Source: DASRZM01 sp035686365
GTDB lineage: Bacteria > Pseudomonadota > Gammaproteobacteria > Xanthomonadales > Xanthomonadaceae
Assembly: GCA_035686365.1 (NCBI GenBank)
Contig: DASRZM010000039.1
Location: forward strand, 1-26,271
DNA: 26,271 bases
Direction of reading: 5' to 3'
The notes beneath the pieces were generated by a model that was not told the DNA's origin, made no database searches, and worked only from the letters and a program-made list of their open reading frames with translations. Both the position numbers and the translations under genes were made by a program. Of this stretch, positions 22,792 to 26,271 are shown piece after piece (within the stretch, counting starts at the first letter, position 1; the number at the start of each line of letters is the position of its first letter).

Positions 22792-23849
22792 GTCCAGGAA
22801 AGCAATCCGGCCCAGGCGCGAAAGCGGCTCGGCCGCGTCGCGGACGCGCACTGGGCGCCGTGCTGCTGCTGCTGGTCGTGGCGGCGCTCGCCCTCGCCTA
22901 CGCCGGGTGGCTTCGGTACGAGCGCTTCCGCGATGCGCCGATCGCCCTGCAGACCACCGGGAACAGCGTGCTGATCGAGTCGGGCGATTCGTTCGCGATG
23001 GTGCTGGGCAGGCTGCGCGCCGCCGGCATCGAGCGCGGCCACGATCTGGAGTGGAAGGCGCTGGCGATGGAGCTGGACGTCATGCGCCGCCTGCACGTGG
23101 GCGAGTACACGCTGGAGCCGGGCATGACGGCGCGGGAACTGCTGGGGCGATTCGGGCGCGGAGAAGTTCTGCGGCGGCCCTTCACGCTGGTCGAGGGCTG
23201 GACGTTCAGGCAGATGCGCGAGGCGCTGGCGTCGATGCCGCACCTGGAACACACCCTGGCCGACCTCGACGAGGCCGAACTGATGGGCCGGCTCGGCGCC
23301 GATGGCGTGCCGGCCGAGGGGCGCTTCCTGCCCGAGACCTACCTGTACACCCGCGGCGACACCGACGAGTCGGTGTTGCGCCGCGCCTACGAGGCGATGA
23401 ACGGGCTGCTCGAGCAGGAGTGGCCGCAGCGCGATCCGGACCTGCCGCTGTCCAGTCCCGACGAAGCCCTGGTGCTGGCCTCGATCGTGGAGAAGGAGAC
23501 CGGACTTGCCACCGAGCGGGCGCAGATCGCCGGCGTATTCGTGCGCCGACTGCAGCTGGGTATGAAGCTGCAGACCGACCCGACCGTGATCTACGGCATC
23601 GGCGCGAACTTCGACGGCAACCTGACCCGGGCACACCTGGTCGAAGACAATCCGTTCAACACCTACACGCGCTTCGGACTGCCGCCGAGCCCGATCGCGA
23701 TGCCCGGCCGCGACGCGATTCTGGCCGTGCTGCATCCGGCAGATGGCGATGCGCTGTACTTCGTATCGCGCGGCGACGGCAGCCACGAGTTTTCGCGTAC
23801 GCTCGCCGAGCACAACGCCGCTGTGCGCCGGTACCAGCTGCGACGGTGA
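22788..23849 (+). CDS. mltG: Endolytic murein transglycosylase (YceG)
   Basis: The product is 353 residues beginning at a GTG that overlaps the pabC stop. A membrane helix at ~21-41 anchors it in the inner membrane after a basic cytoplasmic tail. A LysM-like subdomain follows. The catalytic region has LASIVEKETG with Glu235 as the expected catalytic acid, then LQTDPTVIYG and NPFNTYTRFGLPPSPI, all family signatures. It cleaves nascent glycan strands and so sets their length. The stop overlaps the tmk start by one base (TGATG). Confidence 0.96.
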   Translation: MSPGKQSGPGAKAARPRRGRALGAVLLLLVVAALALAYAGWLRYERFRDAPIALQTTGNSVLIESGDSFAMVLGRLRAAGIERGHDLEWKALAMELDVMRRLHVGEYTLEPGMTARELLGRFGRGEVLRRPFTLVEGWTFRQMREALASMPHLEHTLADLDEAELMGRLGADGVPAEGRFLPETYLYTRGDTDESVLRRAYEAMNGLLEQEWPQRDPDLPLSSPDEALVLASIVEKETGLATERAQIAGVFVRRLQLGMKLQTDPTVIYGIGANFDGNLTRAHLVEDNPFNTYTRFGLPPSPIAMPGRDAILAVLHPADGDALYFVSRGDGSHEFSRTLAEHNAAVRRYQLRR

Positions 23850-24478
23850 TGGCAGGTCGACTGATCAGCTTCGAAGGTGGAGAGGGCGCCGGCAAGTCCA
23901 CGGCCATCCAGGCCGCGCAGGAGCGGCTGGACCGGCACGGCATCGAGGTCGTGCTCACCCGCGAGCCGGGAGGAACGCGGATCGGAGAGGCCATCCGCAG
24001 CGTGCTCCTGGACCCGGTCAACGCGGGACTGTGCGCCGAAACCGAGCTGCTGCTGATGTTCGCCTCGCGCGCGCAGCTGGTCCGCGAGGTGATCGTCCCG
24101 GCCCTGGAGCGCGGCGCCTGGGTCCTGGCCGACCGCTTCGCCGACGCCAGCTTCGCCTACCAGGGCGGCGGCCGCGGACTGCCGGCGGTGCGCATCGCCG
24201 AGCTGGAGCGATGGACGGTCGGGATCCGCCCCGACCTGACGCTGCTGCTCGACGTACCGGTCGCGGTCGGCCTCGGGCGCGCGCGCGGCCGCAGCCCGGC
24301 CGACCGCATCGAAGCGGAGCCCGATGCGTTCTTCGAGCGCGTGCGCGCAGCCTACCTGGCGCGCGCCGACGCCGAGCCGCGCCGCTTTCACGTCATCGAT
24401 GCGAGCCGGCCGCCGGAGGCGGTCGCGGCGGCCGTGCGCGCGGCGATCGATGCGCTGCTCGAAGCGCACGCGGCATGA
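23849..24478 (+). CDS. tmk: Thymidylate kinase
   Basis: The product is 209 residues. The P-loop FEGGEGAGKST (8-18), TREPGGTRIGEAIR, and ADRFADASFAYQGGGRGL with the DR(Y/F) motif are all present, as is the LID region RGRSPADRIE. It phosphorylates dTMP to dTDP. Its stop overlaps the holB start as ATGA, linking nucleotide supply to a replisome subunit, as is usual in gammaproteobacteria. Confidence 0.97.
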   Translation: MAGRLISFEGGEGAGKSTAIQAAQERLDRHGIEVVLTREPGGTRIGEAIRSVLLDPVNAGLCAETELLLMFASRAQLVREVIVPALERGAWVLADRFADASFAYQGGGRGLPAVRIAELERWTVGIRPDLTLLLDVPVAVGLGRARGRSPADRIEAEPDAFFERVRAAYLARADAEPRRFHVIDASRPPEAVAAAVRAAIDALLEAHAA

Positions 24479-25464
24479 AGCTTGCGCCTTGGCAGGCAGA
24501 GGCCTTCGAGCGCGCGATCGCGGCGCATGCCCACGGTCGCCTGGGACACGCACTGCTCGTGTGCGGGCCTCCCGGCACCGGCAAGCGCGGGCTGGCGTGG
24601 GCGCTGGCCGGAGCGCTGTTGTGCCGGGAGCCGACTGCGCAGGGCGCCTGCGGCCGCTGCCGGGCCTGCCAGCTGTTCGCCGCCGGCACGCACGCGGATC
24701 TGCACCGCGTCGAGTTCGAGACCCGGGACGATGGCCGGCTGCGCACCGAGATCATCGTCGAGCAGGTCCGGCGCCTGGCCGAGAAGCTGTCGATGACGCC
24801 ACAGCTGGGCGGCGCCTGCGTGGCCGTCATCGATCCGGCCGATGCCATGAACCCCGCGACTGCCAATGCCCTGCTCAAGACCCTGGAGGAGCCGATCGCC
24901 GGGCGCTACCTGCTGCTGCTGGCCGATCGCCCGGGCCGGCTTCCGGCCACGGTGCGCAGCCGCTGCCATCGCATCGAACTGCGCGCTGTGCCGCCTGGGC
25001 AGGCGCTGTCGTGGCTGTGCGAACGCGGTTGCGAGGAGGCCACTGCGCGGCAGGCGCTGGCGCTGGCCGAAGGCAGTCCGGGCGTGGCGGTGCAGTTGAT
25101 GGAATCGGGCGCCCTGGAGCTGGCCCGATCGACCGCCCAGGACCTGGCGGCACTGGCACGCGGCAGCGAGAATCCGGCGCGGGTGGCCCGGGCCTGGCTC
25201 GAGGGCGACGTATCGCGCCGAGTTGCGCTGGCGGCCATGCTGGTGCGCGAGATCGGGCGCAGCCGGCAGGATCGGGCCGCGACATCGGCGATCCCGGAGG
25301 TCGGCGCACTCGCGGACTTGACCGCCCACGTCGATTTTCCCAAGCTGGCGGCGTGGTTCGATGCCGCCAACCGGTGTCGCGATCTGCTGGCCACTCCGGT
25401 ACGCGCCGAACTGCTGCTGGGGCAATTGCTGGTAGGCTGGAACGAGATCGCGACGGCGCGGTGA
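24475..25464 (+). CDS. holB: DNA polymerase III subunit delta prime
   Basis: The product is 329 residues. Walker A is GPPGTGK (31-37). Four cysteines, Cys50, Cys59, Cys62 and Cys65, form the clamp-loader zinc module with spacing identical to E. coli delta prime. ANALLKTLEEP and VRSRCHRIEL (SRC motif) are standard clamp-loader elements. Unlike E. coli delta prime, which lacks a functional Walker A, this one keeps GTGK, although other ATPase residues cannot be judged without a model. It works in loading the beta clamp. Confidence 0.96.
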   Translation: MKLAPWQAEAFERAIAAHAHGRLGHALLVCGPPGTGKRGLAWALAGALLCREPTAQGACGRCRACQLFAAGTHADLHRVEFETRDDGRLRTEIIVEQVRRLAEKLSMTPQLGGACVAVIDPADAMNPATANALLKTLEEPIAGRYLLLLADRPGRLPATVRSRCHRIELRAVPPGQALSWLCERGCEEATARQALALAEGSPGVAVQLMESGALELARSTAQDLAALARGSENPARVARAWLEGDVSRRVALAAMLVREIGRSRQDRAATSAIPEVGALADLTAHVDFPKLAAWFDAANRCRDLLATPVRAELLLGQLLVGWNEIATAR

Positions 25465-25495
25465 GCCGGGACCGGTCCCCAGGGGAGATCAAGAC

Positions 25496-25855
25496 ATGGC
25501 AGGTCCGGCAACGATGATGCGACAGGGCATCCTGTCGCTGGCAATCAAGGACAAGGGCGCGCTCTACAACGCCTACATGCCCTTCGTGAAGGGCGGCGGC
25601 ATCTTCGTGCCGACCACCAAGCGCTACGGTCTGGGCGACGAGGTATTCATCCTGCTCACGCTGATGGACGACAAGGAACGCATGCCGGTCGCCGGCAAGG
25701 TCGTGTGGATCACCCCGCCGGGTGCCCAGGGCAACCGCACCGCCGGCATCGGCGTGCAGTTCAACGATTCGCCCGAAGCCGAGACCGTCAAGACCAAGAT
25801 CGAGACGCTGCTGGCCGGCATGCTCGGCGCGGACAAGCTCACGCACACGATGTAG
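25496..25855 (+). CDS. pilZ: PilZ-domain type IV pilus protein (non-canonical PilZ)
   Basis: The product is 119 residues. The beta-barrel signature KGGGIFVPTTKRYGLGDEVFILLTL and VAGKVVWITPPG is typical of the stand-alone PilZ encoded after holB in Pseudomonas and Xanthomonas. The c-di-GMP binding motifs of canonical PilZ domains (RxxxR and D/NxSxxG) are absent; the corresponding sites read RQGIL and KGGGIF. The family member works through contacts with PilB and FimX in type IV pilus assembly rather than by binding c-di-GMP. A strong AGGGGAG lies upstream of the ATG. It is the last gene of the block. Confidence 0.95.
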   Translation: MAGPATMMRQGILSLAIKDKGALYNAYMPFVKGGGIFVPTTKRYGLGDEVFILLTLMDDKERMPVAGKVVWITPPGAQGNRTAGIGVQFNDSPEAETVKTKIETLLAGMLGADKLTHTM

Positions 25856-25979
25856 CGGGCGCGCGCCCGGCGCGTCGCTCTGCGAGGATGTGATCTCGAG
25901 GCAGGCGGCGGAGCGGCGGGCGGGGCGTTCCCGCGAATCACTTTCCTAAACACGCTCTGACAGTCGCGCCAGCCGTAAC

Positions 25980-26009
25980 CGTTCGTGCTGAGGCATGGAA
26001 GCACGAACG
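25980..26009. repeat. Dispersed hairpin repeat of the GTTCGTGCT type
   Basis: A perfect 10-bp stem, CGTTCGTGCT (25980-25989) with AGCACGAACG (26000-26009), encloses the loop GAGGCATGGA. GTTCGTGCT recurs directly at 26053-26061. I recall similar gttcgtgctgagc...gaagcacgaac hairpins as common intergenic repeats of Xanthomonadales, sphingomonads and pseudomonads. Confidence 0.75.
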
Positions 26010-26159
26010 AACCGGGTGCTGATCGAAGCAAGCTCTACGTGGAGCCGCATCAGTTCGTGCTTCGATTCCTCCGCACGAGCGGTGGAGGGTTTTGGATCGC
26101 GACACCCTCCCGATGCGGCGAAGCGGTGGCCGGGGCGTACTGGTGTCGCCTCCGCAGCG

Positions 26160-26261
26160 GTGCCGGATGGACGATCAGGCCCCGCAGGGGGCGCGCACAG
26201 GGATGTGCGCGCCTTTGCGCCGCGACAGGATGTCGCGTAGCAAAGCCCGGCCATCCGGCAC
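26160..26261. repeat. Closed multi-hairpin element (cloverleaf-like)
   Basis: An 11-bp perfect outer stem pairs GTGCCGGATGG (26160-26170) with CCATCCGGCAC (26251-26261). Inside are CCCC/GGGG at about 26180-26190, a 9-bp perfect hairpin at 26191-26212 (arms GCGCGCACA/TGTGCGCGC, loop GGGA), and CTTTGC/GCAAAG (26213-26218 with 26240-26245) enclosing a 7-bp hairpin at 26221-26237 (arms CGCGACA/TGTCGCG, loop GGA). Confidence 0.75.
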
Positions 26262-26271
26262 GGGCCCGGAG

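Larger units (their letters stand above)
25856..26271. other. 416-bp non-coding region rich in inverted repeats
   Basis: No convincing gene is present. It opens with a 14-bp self-complementary stretch (25856-25869) right after the pilZ stop, then about 110 bp without visible structure. From 25980 on nearly every segment pairs with another: 25980-26009, 26022-26030 with 26058-26066, 26065-26085 (CCTCCGC with GCGGTGGAGG, one bulge), GGAGGGT with ACCCTCC (26084-26110), GCGACACC with GGTGTCGC (26099-26149), and the closed element 26160-26261. The region may continue past the window edge. Confidence 0.7.

Noticed and set aside
25946..26254. Minus-strand open frame of 102 residues in the terminal repeat region
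   Set aside because: It spans several palindromes, has no ribosome binding site and no recognisable domain; its sequence resembles translations of intergenic repeats that are often mis-annotated.
25980..26261. Insertion sequence or prophage end
   Set aside because: No transposase, integrase or target-site duplication is visible; the inverted repeats are short and nested rather than terminal.

Overview
The window is high-GC DNA (roughly two thirds G+C by eye) from a gammaproteobacterium, most likely of the order Lysobacterales/Xanthomonadales. The pointers are the conserved yceD-rpmF-fab-pab-mltG-tmk-holB-pilZ block with a divergent maf gene, a Ser/Thr kinase with TPRs paired with an ECF sigma factor, a secreted protein ending in DDIFDDGFE, and intergenic hairpin repeats of the kind common in that group. 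The species cannot be named from the sequence.

Layout. At 1-1857 (minus strand) lies a tight three-gene run: a small secreted unknown, a secreted matrixin-type zinc protease, and the start of an arsenate reductase-family gene cut by the window edge. A tRNA-Val(CAC) with its own promoter and terminator follows, then a secreted DUF11 protein. A TPR Ser/Thr kinase (minus) and an ECF sigma factor (plus) diverge from a 107-bp region. From 11928 down to 7448 runs a four-gene coupled minus-strand operon: MoxR ATPase, DUF58 protein, TgpA-like transglutaminase, and Slp-family lipoprotein. A GT39-type membrane glycosyltransferase (plus) converges on maf, which sits with a membrane coiled-coil protein.

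From 14823 to 25855 everything is on the plus strand. It holds yceD and rpmF (ribosome), fabH, fabD, fabG, acpP and fabF (fatty acid initiation and elongation, without plsX), pabB and pabC (p-aminobenzoate for folate), mltG (peptidoglycan strand release), tmk and holB (dTMP kinase and clamp-loader delta prime), and pilZ (type IV pilus). From pabB to holB each stop codon overlaps the next start, so these genes look translationally coupled.

The least ordinary content is non-coding. A family of serial-hairpin elements recurs at 3' ends of genes at 3693, 13505, 17833 and 20428, two copies showing compensatory base changes. A nested hairpin region fills 25980-26261, and several of these hairpins share a GGA-type loop. 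Other points of interest are a 57-bp AT-rich, rare-codon patch inside fabD, a sigma factor whose region 2.2 lacks the usual acidic residues beside a divergent kinase, and two or three genes whose predicted promoters leave almost no leader.
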